64,000 nucleotides of DNA, taken from positions 2,480,001-2,544,000 of the forward strand of contig JACATO010000304.1 of the NCBI GenBank assembly GCA_018389105.1, given 5' to 3'. Positions within the stretch are counted from its first letter, which is position 1, and each line of letters opens with the position of its first letter. The notes beneath the pieces were generated by a model that was given only the letters and a program-made list of their open reading frames with translations, did not search any database and was not told the origin of the DNA. Origin of the DNA: Nautilus pompilius (taxonomy: Eukaryota > Mollusca > Cephalopoda > Nautilida > Nautilidae). The position numbers and the translations under genes were made by a program. Shown here one piece after another: positions 53,347-64,000 of this stretch.

Positions 53347-56300
53347 ATTTTATTTTATTATTTTCTAAATATGAAGGAAGGAAAAGGTAGCTGTGACCAG
53401 AGGTATAGTGCAACAACTTGTGGAATACCACACACACACACAGGATACTACTGCCCCATTAGAAAGTTGACACCAATATAATCTTTTTAATTGATATTTC
53501 ATTTGCCACTGTTAGCAGGTGAAGAACTTACTGGAAGAAAAAATCAAGCCAACTTATTTGATTCAATTTTGTGGACTATAAGATAATGAGGGGTGACTGT
53601 CATAATTCTGCAGTATCCAAGTAGAAAAAAAGTAAATCATGAAGAAATGACTTTATGCTTTTAAAGCTATTAGCTGTGGTTATTGAATTTAAGATTAGTA
53701 AATCTTTTAAAATTTATAATTTGGGTCAAGACTTTAGCCTTACCCTGTATATAAATTTGCTAATCAATGTACTTGATTTACTATATTCTGAAAATATCTT
53801 TATTATTGACTTAAAGGTAAAATGTAACATTTAATTTTTTAATAATTTATCTAAATATTATTTTTGACTCTGAGCGAAAAAAAACTTTCAATTTTTTGAA
53901 AAAACAAAATGGCTAATGTAGTAGCCCTTTTTGCCGAGAAGACCACAAATGATCTCATGGGCATCACGATTGGGCTTAGCTTAAAAGAGATGAAAAACAA
54001 AGTAGTGAAAAGAAAATATGTAATTGGCTATTTCTGATTATACAATTGTTAATTTCTGATTAGTAGTTAGTCTTGAATAATACTAGTTTATGTGCTCCCT
54101 CAGTGGACCTCTCCTTCCATGGGTGTTTCTTGTTCTTAGCATAGCTAACCTGGAGGTTTGACCTGTCCTGACCACCTTTTAAAACTTATTGGTAGTTTTA
54201 CACAAACTCCATTATCATAGGAAACACCTGAGAGACACTTAATGGATCTGTGGATCTGCAGTCACATCCTTTCTGCTAACTTCTGCTTTATAATTGTTTT
54301 TGAGCAGTGACAAACAACACTCAACTTAAATATGTTTAGTAGTTCATGCAGAAATTTGCATATATTGTAAAGTCATATTTTCGGCCGTGTTGTAGAGATG
54401 GCAGAGAAATTAATGCATTCAAACGGATGAGAGAGAAGATATTTTGATGATCAAATTTTAAAATTGAGGATATTTGTATTTTTCTTTCCGAGTAATTTTG
54501 AGGTCACCTTTTACCAAATTCATACTTTGAATATAATTGTATGTTTATCAATATTTACTAATGAAAAGGTAATGATGTACTGTCTCTCTGGAATGAGAGA
54601 CATACTGTGTGTGTGGGGGGATGTATTGCCAGTTTCCCTGGGTCAACAATTCAGTAAATAAGGATGATAATAGAAAGGCTATTTTTAAAATTAAATACAT
54701 GCATCAGATACATCTATGGGCCCTTTGAAATGTTCATGTCAATTTGTTTGCCTACCATGTTAATTAAGTATGATTGGTCGGGTCCATGAATACCATCTGT
54801 GGATCATGTGAACATTAGCCAAATTATATCTGAAAATGTTAATACATACAATAAAAATTTACACCAAGATTAAGCTACACCTAAATGTTCCACATTTTTA
54901 CCACCACAGGATAAAATGGTTGGTTGCTCCTAGTCTAGAAGGAAGCAATGCCACACAGGCAAAATCACTGATGTATATGATACATTTTTTGCTGAGAAAT
55001 ATAATCCTGCAGAAGGGCATCAGCTAAAAGTTTGGACATCATTTTGGGAGCATTCTGTAAATCACAATGGGATATCCTTGATCTTCCAAGCTACCTTCAC
55101 CAAATATGTCAGGCTGACCACAAGATATATGGACAACTCCAAAACAAAGTATTTACTTGCAATTCTCTGGTTAAAAATGGATTCTATCATCAATATAATT
55201 CTTCAGCCCAAGTTTACACAGTTTTCTTTGGTGTTTTCAAGTAGGTTTGGTTGTTTCTTTGTATTAGTGCCTTGCCACATCACTGGGAAATGCAAATTCT
55301 TCATGAAACCCAGCAACATGTTTAGCTCTCTCAACCTGGATCTGCACAGATCCTCAGCAAATTTAGAACTAATTTGATTAATTATAAATAGTGCTTAGTT
55401 ATTTTCAGAGCATAGTACATGAGTGCCATTTGTCAGGGCATAATTTACTCAGTGTTTCTTGTTCAATGGAAGAGAAAATAGAACTTTTTTGTGTATTCAA
55501 GCAGGTAGTGGTTACTTTTATAGATATAAAAAAATAATTCCTTGTGACAGTTTAGTTACAATAGAGGAGCCATCAAAGGCTGCTCTTGCAGCTGAGACAG
55601 ACTATAAATTATAGTTACTGTATGTTTTTTTCTCCTCTCACCACTGACACTAACAGAACTTTCTAGAACTGACATTATTTTGTTAAATTGTTTTAGTTAA
55701 GATCGTCTTTTCACATTTTTTTGTGAAAATTTCAGAGTTTGTGCTTGTCAACATTGCAGTCACTAGAGAGTTGAGCTGGATTTTCTGAGAATTGACCAAT
55801 TCACAATATCAATTCAGAGATAACTCATTGCAGCTCTTGGACTCTCTGTTTACCTGCTGTCATGAAAACAAGCAATGTGCTGAAGTTCTGTTGTTTTAAT
55901 GCCAACTGCCAGCACTGAAGTTGAATTATGCATCTTATCTTTATTTGTTTTGCGACCATGTGCAACCAACAAACAGTAGATTTCAAGTAAAACTGTCCAT
56001 AAACATTCTAGAACAATGCATGAACACAATTGGGCAATTCTCTCTCACTTCCCACAAGTACAAATTATTACCTGGTCTTGTGAACAAAAATGCATAATTC
56101 TGAAGTTGGTTATCAGATGAAAAAAATATTTTGCTCTTGAACAATTCAACAATTTCCAGGAAAAGCACAAGTACAGATTTACACTTTACTCTGTTTTAAA
56201 AGTATGTTTCTTCAAAAGATTTTAAAAAAGAAAAAAGTTATAACTACATATTGTAAAAAAAAACAACTAATATATATAGAAAAACAAAAACAAAAAATGC

Positions 56301-56356
56301 AATAGAATTGGCCAACTTTAATGAAGAAAGATAATATTGTTATTAGTTTCTGTTAT

Positions 56357-56372
56357 TGTGTGTGTGTGTGTG
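56357..56372. repeat. (TG)n microsatellite
   Basis: About eight TG units. Confidence 0.85.
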
Positions 56373-56932
56373 CAAGAGTCTAACAAAACAAAGGATTCTT
56401 TAGTATTTAATTCAACTTCTAGTGGTTTTATTTTAGACTATTGGGATTTTTCAGGTGGTACAAAAATTATTTTGGAAATACAGTTATTGTTTTGTTTTTA
56501 AAATAGTCTTTTTTATATATTCTTTTAATTATGTTTTTGAAATTCAAATTATTAGCATGTATAACTGGAAAAAAGTCATCTTTACTTCATCTTCAATGAC
56601 TGATATTACCAAAAAGTCCTCTTTATGTGGTGCTTACATAAAATATATTACATGGTAAATACCATTGAAGATTTCTGTTTTTGTTTTTGTTTATGGAAGT
56701 CCTTATAGATAACACTGTCTACTGCCATCTGTTTTTGTTTATCTGCCAGAGATGTTGGTCAGAACCAATTATCTGAAGCCAGACTCTTTGCTGCCAGTTG
56801 AATCAATGAAAGAAACTTTCAATTATGGATTTGTATCACACATTCTAAAGTTGCTGATGAAAATACAACACTTTGCTGCAGGGAAAGTGATAAAAGAGTC
56901 TGAGAGAAAATGTGAGAGGTGAGAGAGAAAGA

Positions 56933-56947
56933 GTGTGTGTGTGTGTG
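56933..56947. repeat. (GT)n microsatellite after a GA-rich stretch
   Basis: GT dinucleotides following gagagagaaa. Confidence 0.85.
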
Positions 56948-57989
56948 ATGTTTTCCAATCTTTTGCTTTAGGAATTTAACTGCAATGTTGGCCAAGAAAT
57001 TGCTTTTTCTTTGCCAAGCCATTTGTTATCTAAGGCTGACACCGAGTCGCATCAAGACATGCAAGTTATTTAAATTCATTAATTATTAAAAGCATTTTAA
57101 ATTACATCAATAAAAATTAAGAAAATCACAAAAAAGAGCCTTTTTCTTTGTCTGGTAGTACTAGTAGTTACTTATTTACAAAGGTGCAAAAAAACATTCA
57201 AAATGCCCATTTTCTTGAACCAAAAATCCAAGGCATTCTAACAGGAATTTATAGTCATGGAGTAAATCAGAAAACCTTTGAAATGCAGAAGGGAACATTT
57301 TTTTAAAAAAAACTTTTTTAGCGATGTATTCCAGAAAATTTAAAGCATTGAGCATTTTTCTTAATGGTTGTAGCTGAAACAAATCAATTATCAAAGGTTA
57401 AAGTTCTTTAGTATAACAATTTTCTTTTTCCACACAATACTAAATCCAATAAGCATTCACACACTGACTTGTGAGACCATAATTATTCTTGCATTTAATG
57501 AACTGAACACGATTATATGATTAGTTCATAAATCACCAGAATTAAAGGGACAACAACTAGACACTTTTATATATACAAAAAATACATAGATTTGAAAGTA
57601 TTGAAAATCTTGAATTATGGAAATTTGTCTGGGTAAAAGCACTGCCAACCTGGCAGCTTTGCAGAAGTTCTGGTCTCCCTATTCTACTCTCACTTCAAAA
57701 GGTAAATATTTAATTAATTATTTCTCTCACACGTGATAGTTTGCGGCCAGTAATTTAAGCATTAAGGTCAAAGTAAACCATAAATTCCAACCTCCTCCTC
57801 CATGACTGAAAAAAATTTTTAACTTGAAAGGGAATTCAGTGGAAGCCAAATTACCGTTTTTTTTTTTTAGTTTTTTAAAGAAAAAATTAGAACTCTGCCC
57901 TTAATTCTCAATAAATATAGTAGTTCTTTAAAAAAAAGATAGCATAAATATACAGGGGGAGGTAATTTTGTGAGGAAAAAGCTGTAACC

Positions 57990-60900
57990 TGAAATGGTTT
58001 GGAGGTACGCTCGCTTTATCGAATTCCGAACCCTAACCAGGCCGAGCGGCAAGATGATTATCTAGAATTATTGACTTCCGCTCCTGTGATCCTTCGGGAA
58101 ACCTCGTGGCGGTTTCTTTCGCGTTCTTCTAAGGCCGTGTACTGCTGTAAAAGCGGCCATACGAGACCGTTGTTTATCGTCTGCCTTATTGAAGTTAATT
58201 AAACTAATCATGAGCACGAATAGCAGCAGACCTGCTTCTTCGGCCGGTAACATTCCTAAGAATTAGCCTTGGCTATTAGGAGTAATTATGGTAAACACAG
58301 GGATTGAGCTCAGTACGAAGCTCGTTAGGAAAAACAATTACAAATATTTTGAGATATCAAGGGATTCTTTTTTCCGTCGCTACATGGCCATTTTTGGGAA
58401 GCAGTCGTTTGTCAAAGAGAAAGCCGGCTGCGTTTTTCTCGTTCGCCGCGAGATGGCGCTGTCCTCAGTTCTCCGCCCATTATTTCCCGCTACCACCACT
58501 TCTGAAGCCGATTAGCTGGCAATGTCGATCTTATCCGCAGCTGGTTACAAACGAAATAAAAGCTAATAGATTTTTCGAAGCAAATTACACTCAGTCAGCA
58601 CGGGCGAAGGATTCTACCTTTTAGGGAGCTGTCGGCTGGATTTGGTCAGAAAGCATGATGGCTTGTTGCGGCGATAGGGCCCGGCGGCCGTCTGCTCACT
58701 CCTCGCCTAATCATGCTCCGATTTGATACCAGCTCGCAAAGAACCGCCATATTTGCTCAGGGGCCATTTGTAGGAATTGACGTAGGCGGATTTGGAACCG
58801 AGATGGCTTCTATTCCAAACGTAGTTTACTCAAGCGGCTTCAAAATGAAGGAATCACAGCCGACATCTTATAACCCCGACTCTAATAACTGATCATTCAA
58901 ACTTAAACAAATTTATCGGTTTAATTTATGTAATTATAATTTGAAGAATACTAATTTGGTGCGAAATTACTCGGTCAGCAAATATTTACTGGAAACATTT
59001 GAAATGATAAGTCTTTAAGGTAGAAAGAATTGCCCTCGTGGAATTAATCCCGATGAAATTATAAATATGGATCGCTGTAACCGCCGATTTAGTGAATATG
59101 AAATATTGTTTTCAAATATTTCTCAATTTAAGAGGATTTTAGCCCAAAAGATGGTGCTGATAATTGTCGTTTAAAAAAAAAATTGCATTTTAAGTTCAAT
59201 CGCCAAAAACAAAAAGGTGATGTAGTGTGCATACACACACTTGTATATATATTTTTTCATTGCTAAGCAAATTGTTTCTGAAGCACTGGTTGAGATGCTT
59301 ATATTCAGAATATTTTTATACACACGAAAGGTAGACAGACCGCCAAAATGAGCAGGCTGAGAATGTAATAGATCAGTTCTCGGGAACACGGAAATTCTCA
59401 GATATTGAAGTGGACGACTCGGGACGTGGAATATCACTCACTCGCTCCCAAACGACGACAGTTGGAAGTTACTTACGAGCTAAAAGCTGTCTGGCACCGG
59501 CTTTTAGCCTAACTTGGAGACAGTGATTTGCTCTCAAGAAAAACAATAAACACTTTACATCAAATAGTATAGCATTTTATCTAATAGACAATGACAAATA
59601 TTTTACCACACGACCCACTGATTGGTGCAGAGCACTTAGAGCACTTAAGTCTATGATGGACTGATATAACATCTTTACTATGGAAATAAACTTTTTTAAT
59701 ATTGTATATATGTCATTTGTAGCAAATGATTTCAACACTATTCATATTTGAAAAAAGCCTGCGACCATCGAGGAAAAGAAGACAAAATAGTGCGGTTAAA
59801 CCGATGTAGATAGCCTAAGTAATATACATACAAGATCACAAGTGATAATTCCTACAGCAGATTACCACCTTTGAATAATAACTGTTTCTTGATAACCCGT
59901 TCTTGTGAACTATGTACTAAATTTTTCAGCCAGTTCTTGTCAGCTGTGAATGCAAGCAAATAGCATTTTGAAGAAGTAGTTTGGTTACCTGAGAATGTTG
60001 GGTGTTAGTGCGCGTATCGAACAATGGAAACTGCTGATAAGGTGTAAAATATTATTAATTGGAAATTATGTCAAGAATGTGTGCAATTCGTAACTATTTT
60101 CGACCCACTTCTGCCCAAAACACGGGGAAAGATTACGCTTAGGCACAAGGATTGCTGCAACCGGAAGGAAAGCTTCAGCACGTGATTGAGTCACAGAGGT
60201 TATTCTGAGAAAGGTAATTACAGAAAAATTACGAAGCTGGTGATACTGCTTCAGACTGTCCATAATTATCAGACAACTTCCTGCTATCAAACAGTGGGTA
60301 TGCATCAACTAAAGTGGGCAGCTTCTTAACCATGGGAAGAATATTGATAGAATGTAATAACTGGTGCGTGCCTTGTACCAGTACTCGGGCCTTTTGTTAC
60401 TGAGGGGCGGCATATTAATGCAGAATGATGCATAAATTATCAGATCTTGGTTTAGATCTATTCGAACAGGAAGGATGGATGGCCTTTACTGTGTAACGAC
60501 TCATTCGAAACGTGTGGGTAGAGCATGACGGACAGATTGATGGCCGGTATTTCCAATGCGCATGTGTTGTTGTTTGGTTGGTTTGTTTTGTAATTTCTTG
60601 AAAGACAAAGTTACTTGAAAGGAAATTGTCCACGACTGAGAGCCTGTAGAAGTGGGTGTAATGGACGGCACCCACGAATCTGATGTCACATCTTTCTTCA
60701 TTCAAAGTGAATTCCTTGAAAATTTTTCTTTTTTTTGTTGTGTCTTTTGACACTTTTAGCGAAACATTAAAATGGAAACATTTTCCCCAACCATAAATTT
60801 ATTTCGAAATGATAAAAATTAGCATCTGCCTGACACCAGACCATTAAATGGTTTGGGAGAATCATCTTTAAACATTACTTATCAATAATTTTTAATAACA

Positions 60901-63900
60901 AAATGTTTACGAAGGATTAACCCTAGCTATAAGTTCCCGAGACCTTACTGAAGAGGCTGAAATATTTAAAATTTGATTTTGACAAGACCCCGTTTTTTTG
61001 TTAAAGATACATCTTTATTTATCAACAAGAAGAAAATACATGCTTACAAATTATTTATAGCTGTCCAAAAACCTAACATGAAATCAAAATATCTTTATAG
61101 TGACGCAAATGCAGGTTGAATAAATTACGAATGAGCAGGTGTAAAAACCTGGATCATGATTAGTTGTTATATCCCGTGGTCTGGTGGTAATAATGGCTTC
61201 CATTGCGCTTATTATTGAATTTAAAGTCAGAGACAGTACATGTGGAAGTCGGATGGCAGAATTTGTAGTAAACGTTATTTTTCCAAAATGTATTGTGAAA
61301 AACATAAAAGAGACGTAACTACCGAGGTTTTTTTCGCCATTAATAACGGATTATTCTTAGGCCCAGAAAGATAAACGCCATCATGTGATTTTTGTGCAGT
61401 TTAATAAAATTACTGTAACTACTTTTGTTTTTCTTTTACATTGTCTGCTAAAACGGTTCGTAGACGTCAGTAACTTCTATAAAATAATAATTACTTTGTT
61501 CCTAGTCGAGCAAGAAAAAGTAACTAAAATGTTTTAAGTAATCACTGTCAGATTTATCAGGATTAGCTAACATATTGATGACAGGCCCACACAAGCAGAC
61601 AGGCATTATGGTCGCTTTAATGAAACCTGGGTAGATATGTACGCCTTAGTGGTATCGACCGGCTTTCATTTCGATGCCCCTAGTATAAATACCCCCAAAA
61701 TTAGGGATTTATTGCTCAGAAAAATTTTTAGTACGAAGTAGGCAAGACAGGTTGCTGCAGACTTTAAAAATGTATTAAATTATTGTTAAAAAATGATGAG
61801 GTGTAAATATGACCGTAATCGATTGGGTTTTCACAGTCATTAGCGTACCTAGTAAGTATTGTTTATAACCTGGATATTTAGAGGATATTTGCTGTTATAA
61901 TTATCTAGAGTTATTGCGATTATTCTAATTTGTAGTTGTTAAATGTATTTTACATAAATTATACTTTGAAAATTTAATTAGTAATTCTAAAATATTATTC
62001 TTAATGATTATGGTATTTAATGCTAAAGTAAAAGTCAGGCCACTGATTCGTTATTTTTATTAACCATTCAAAGTTGTTGGAAAATTTGCATATTTCACTG
62101 TTTAAAACTGTGGTAGAGAGATCGTTCACGATAATGATGTGTGAACATGGCGGTCACTGGTCGGGCTTGGAGTGAGCTACTCACTGAAAAGTTACTATAA
62201 GATTAAAAGTCATTTCTTTTGACTGGAACATGGGTAAGAAGAGGCGAACAATTTCATAATGGACCCGAATTAGGATTTGGACTGAGTTTGCAGATCTCCA
62301 AAAGGTATCATTATACTCTTCAGCATCACCTAAGTGATAGATTATACAAGAGAGAGAGAGATTACTAGATAGCTACACAGAGGATCCAACATCCTTTCCT
62401 AGTTAAAGGCCCTTTAAAAATGGCGGAATTGATTGTGACGTTGCTTTCTCAAACAAATATCTATATGACAAATAAGAAAAATACCCAAAAGGGTGAAATG
62501 AACCAACTGCTTGATTTCAAACAATCGCTGAACGGGAAGACAATTGTTTTGAAAATTAGTGTTTAGTACCTACCAGCTGCGAGTACTGTAAAGGTTAGGG
62601 TTTTGCAGTCAATTCCGCTAGAGATATCTACAAGTTAGATGAAATTACAAATATTAATTTTAAAAAAGAATTGCTATCACATTCTTGTCGAGTATGCGAA
62701 ACCATTGGGATGACATTTTATTGGCTGATGATTAGTTTTCAAGCGAGACAGAGATCCAAGACCTTCATGGAAGTTTTGTATCAACTATTTACGAACTAAA
62801 AAAAATTTTACAGATTTTGGCCACAGCGGACCCCATGTTTCTTTGTAGACCTGCTCGGAAAAAAGGCTGACTAAGAGACGTTGTGGCTACAGACAGATAA
62901 CGAAAGGGGTTTATCAGAACATGGTCAAGAAGACTAGGGGTCACTGGTTACCACGCCCTACAAATTGTCCAAGGATGTCAGATCTATGTACATAACAAGC
63001 TCGAGTTACTCGTGCCGCTCATTGTGTCCGGTGTAACTGGAGGACACGAAAGGGGCACCTGTCCAACAAAAGTCGGTTTCATTAAAACTTTTTTTTTTTT
63101 TTTTGGAGACATACCTGAACAAGATCAGAAGAATTTTGGTTGGAAATGCGCTCGTATGGTAAAGAAACGAGAAGAAGAAGAAGCGAAGTTAAGATATTTC
63201 AAGTGCGCGTATATTATGCTAACTTTCAGCACATTGTGAAAAATATAATTAGAATGCACCGAGAGAAGAAGTGGTGAGTGGTTGGATCTTAAGAAATCAA
63301 ACCCACTCATATGAAATGTTTTCAGAAGGCCGTCGATTTCCCACGCAAGGCAATATTCCGAACAGAAGTATAGCGGAAGCAAAGGGTTGCAATGGACAAA
63401 CTTGGCCAGCCTTTCCACTGGTTTTGCTGTTGGTGGCCACCGGCGTTTACTGTAGTGAAGGAGCAGATTTGCTGTTACTATGATGGCCTTAGACCCTATT
63501 TCAATTCAGCTACCTCGGTTTGGCTGTGGAACACTAACTGGTCGAGAAAAGAGGGTGCATGTCACCGGAAATAATGGCCAGCACAAACATGATTGATGCA
63601 CCCGACTCCCAACAGCAAAAGTCTCTGTTGAATGGAACTCCTGTTTGGTTTGTGCGAGAAAACCAGAGTATCCAGGATAAACCCATGCCGGCAAACTGGT
63701 GCAGAAGAAGCCAGGCTATGGAGGGTTTGCCGAACCGAGTTGGTCTCGGGGGTCTTAGCCACGGCACTTTGTTATTCGGTTCTCTTAGTGAGTGAATTGT
63801 TGGTGAACATCTGTCATAACAATACGAAACCAGTATATCAAGTAAAGCCTCGAGAAAGTGTTGTTTGTTGTTTTAGACACTGTCAAAGTCAAAGACATTT

Positions 63901-64000
63901 CTCTCTGGATATGTTTTGGACTTCTCCATCTTGGATGAATGCATTGCGAAGATTAAAAAATTTTGGAATTCTCTTATTGTGTCAGCTGTGACCTGCAGCT
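57990..64000. promoter_or_regulatory. CpG-rich domain, possible 5' or regulatory region of a neighbouring gene
   Basis: CpG frequency rises abruptly at about 57.99 kb. By hand count there are about 38 CpG in 57961-58560, against 2 in 33001-33600. Motifs of the ATGGCGG type (YY1-like) recur at 58453 (agatggcgctg), 58751 (ccgccatatttg on the other strand), 62145 (aacatggcggtc) and 62419 (aaaatggcggaa), and ttgacgta (CREB half-site) occurs near 58777. I could not identify a coding exon. Open frames such as 58288-58515, 60415-60753 (minus) and 63632-63991 have no recognisable domain. Confidence 0.45.
59479..59508. repeat. Perfect 9-base inverted repeat (hairpin)
   Basis: gctaaaagc and gcttttagc are separated by 12 bases in the CpG-rich domain. 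No known RNA element matches it. Confidence 0.6.

Larger units (their letters stand above)
39364..57960. other. AT-rich intergenic region, no gene recognised
   Basis: About 18.6 kb with simple repeats and short open frames only. The longest plus-strand frames (for example 48832-49197, 121 codons, and 44146-44433) show no domain, no splice-consistent partner and ordinary AT-rich composition. Less AT-rich patches at 44040-44420, 45260-45480, 45830-46150 and 50750-50950 may be old repeats I cannot name. Confidence 0.5.

Noticed and set aside
60415-60753. 112-codon minus-strand open frame
   Set aside because: No recognisable domain and no supporting splice structure.
63632-63991. 119-codon plus-strand open frame with a hydrophobic stretch
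   Set aside because: Overlaps several equally long frames on both strands in CpG-rich DNA, where chance frames are long; no family recognised.

Overview
This is animal nuclear DNA: AT-rich, intron-rich, full of microsatellites, and carrying one host gene that can be recognised plus remnants of at least eight DNA transposons. The receptor sequence is of invertebrate type and the transposon mix is pogo/Tigger, mariner, Tc1, hAT and piggyBac. I lean towards a mollusc or another lophotrochozoan, but an arthropod is not excluded by anything I can see.

The backbone of the window is a plus-strand gene for a type I TGF-beta/activin receptor serine/threonine kinase (ALK4/ALK5 class; Baboon in flies). 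Eight coding exons lie between 12272 and 37720. Their reading phases join cleanly into 444 residues: the end of the cysteine-rich ectodomain, one membrane segment, the GS box and a complete kinase domain ending at a stop codon. The signal peptide and first half of the ectodomain were not found and probably lie upstream of the window. The kinase keeps every catalytic landmark, and the L45 loop (ADNKDNGTW) predicts signalling through Smad2/3.

1-12271 is upstream intron. It holds a decayed Tigger (634-2703) and a complete Tigger element (8880-11029) inserted into a decayed KIAA1586-like hAT transposase. Intron a (12427-22533) holds a mariner rebuilt as an inverted repeat (13438-15087) and a nearly complete Tigger of JRK/TIGD type (17228-19553). 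Intron b contains a locally duplicated segment. Intron d holds a hAT MITE and, next to it, an internally deleted piggyBac. Intron g holds a decayed Tc1-like transposase. All the transposase remnants with clear polarity read against the receptor gene, except the piggyBac fragment and the short left arm of the mariner.

37721 to about 57950 is 3' UTR and AT-rich intergenic sequence in which I recognise no gene. At about 57.99 kb the composition changes sharply to CpG-rich DNA that continues to the window end. It looks like the regulatory or 5' region of a neighbouring gene, but I could not identify a coding exon there. I did not find a new multi-gene system. The most unusual objects are the fold-back mariner, the precisely dated nested insertion, and the receptor exon whose acceptor is directly followed by a donor-like GTAAG.
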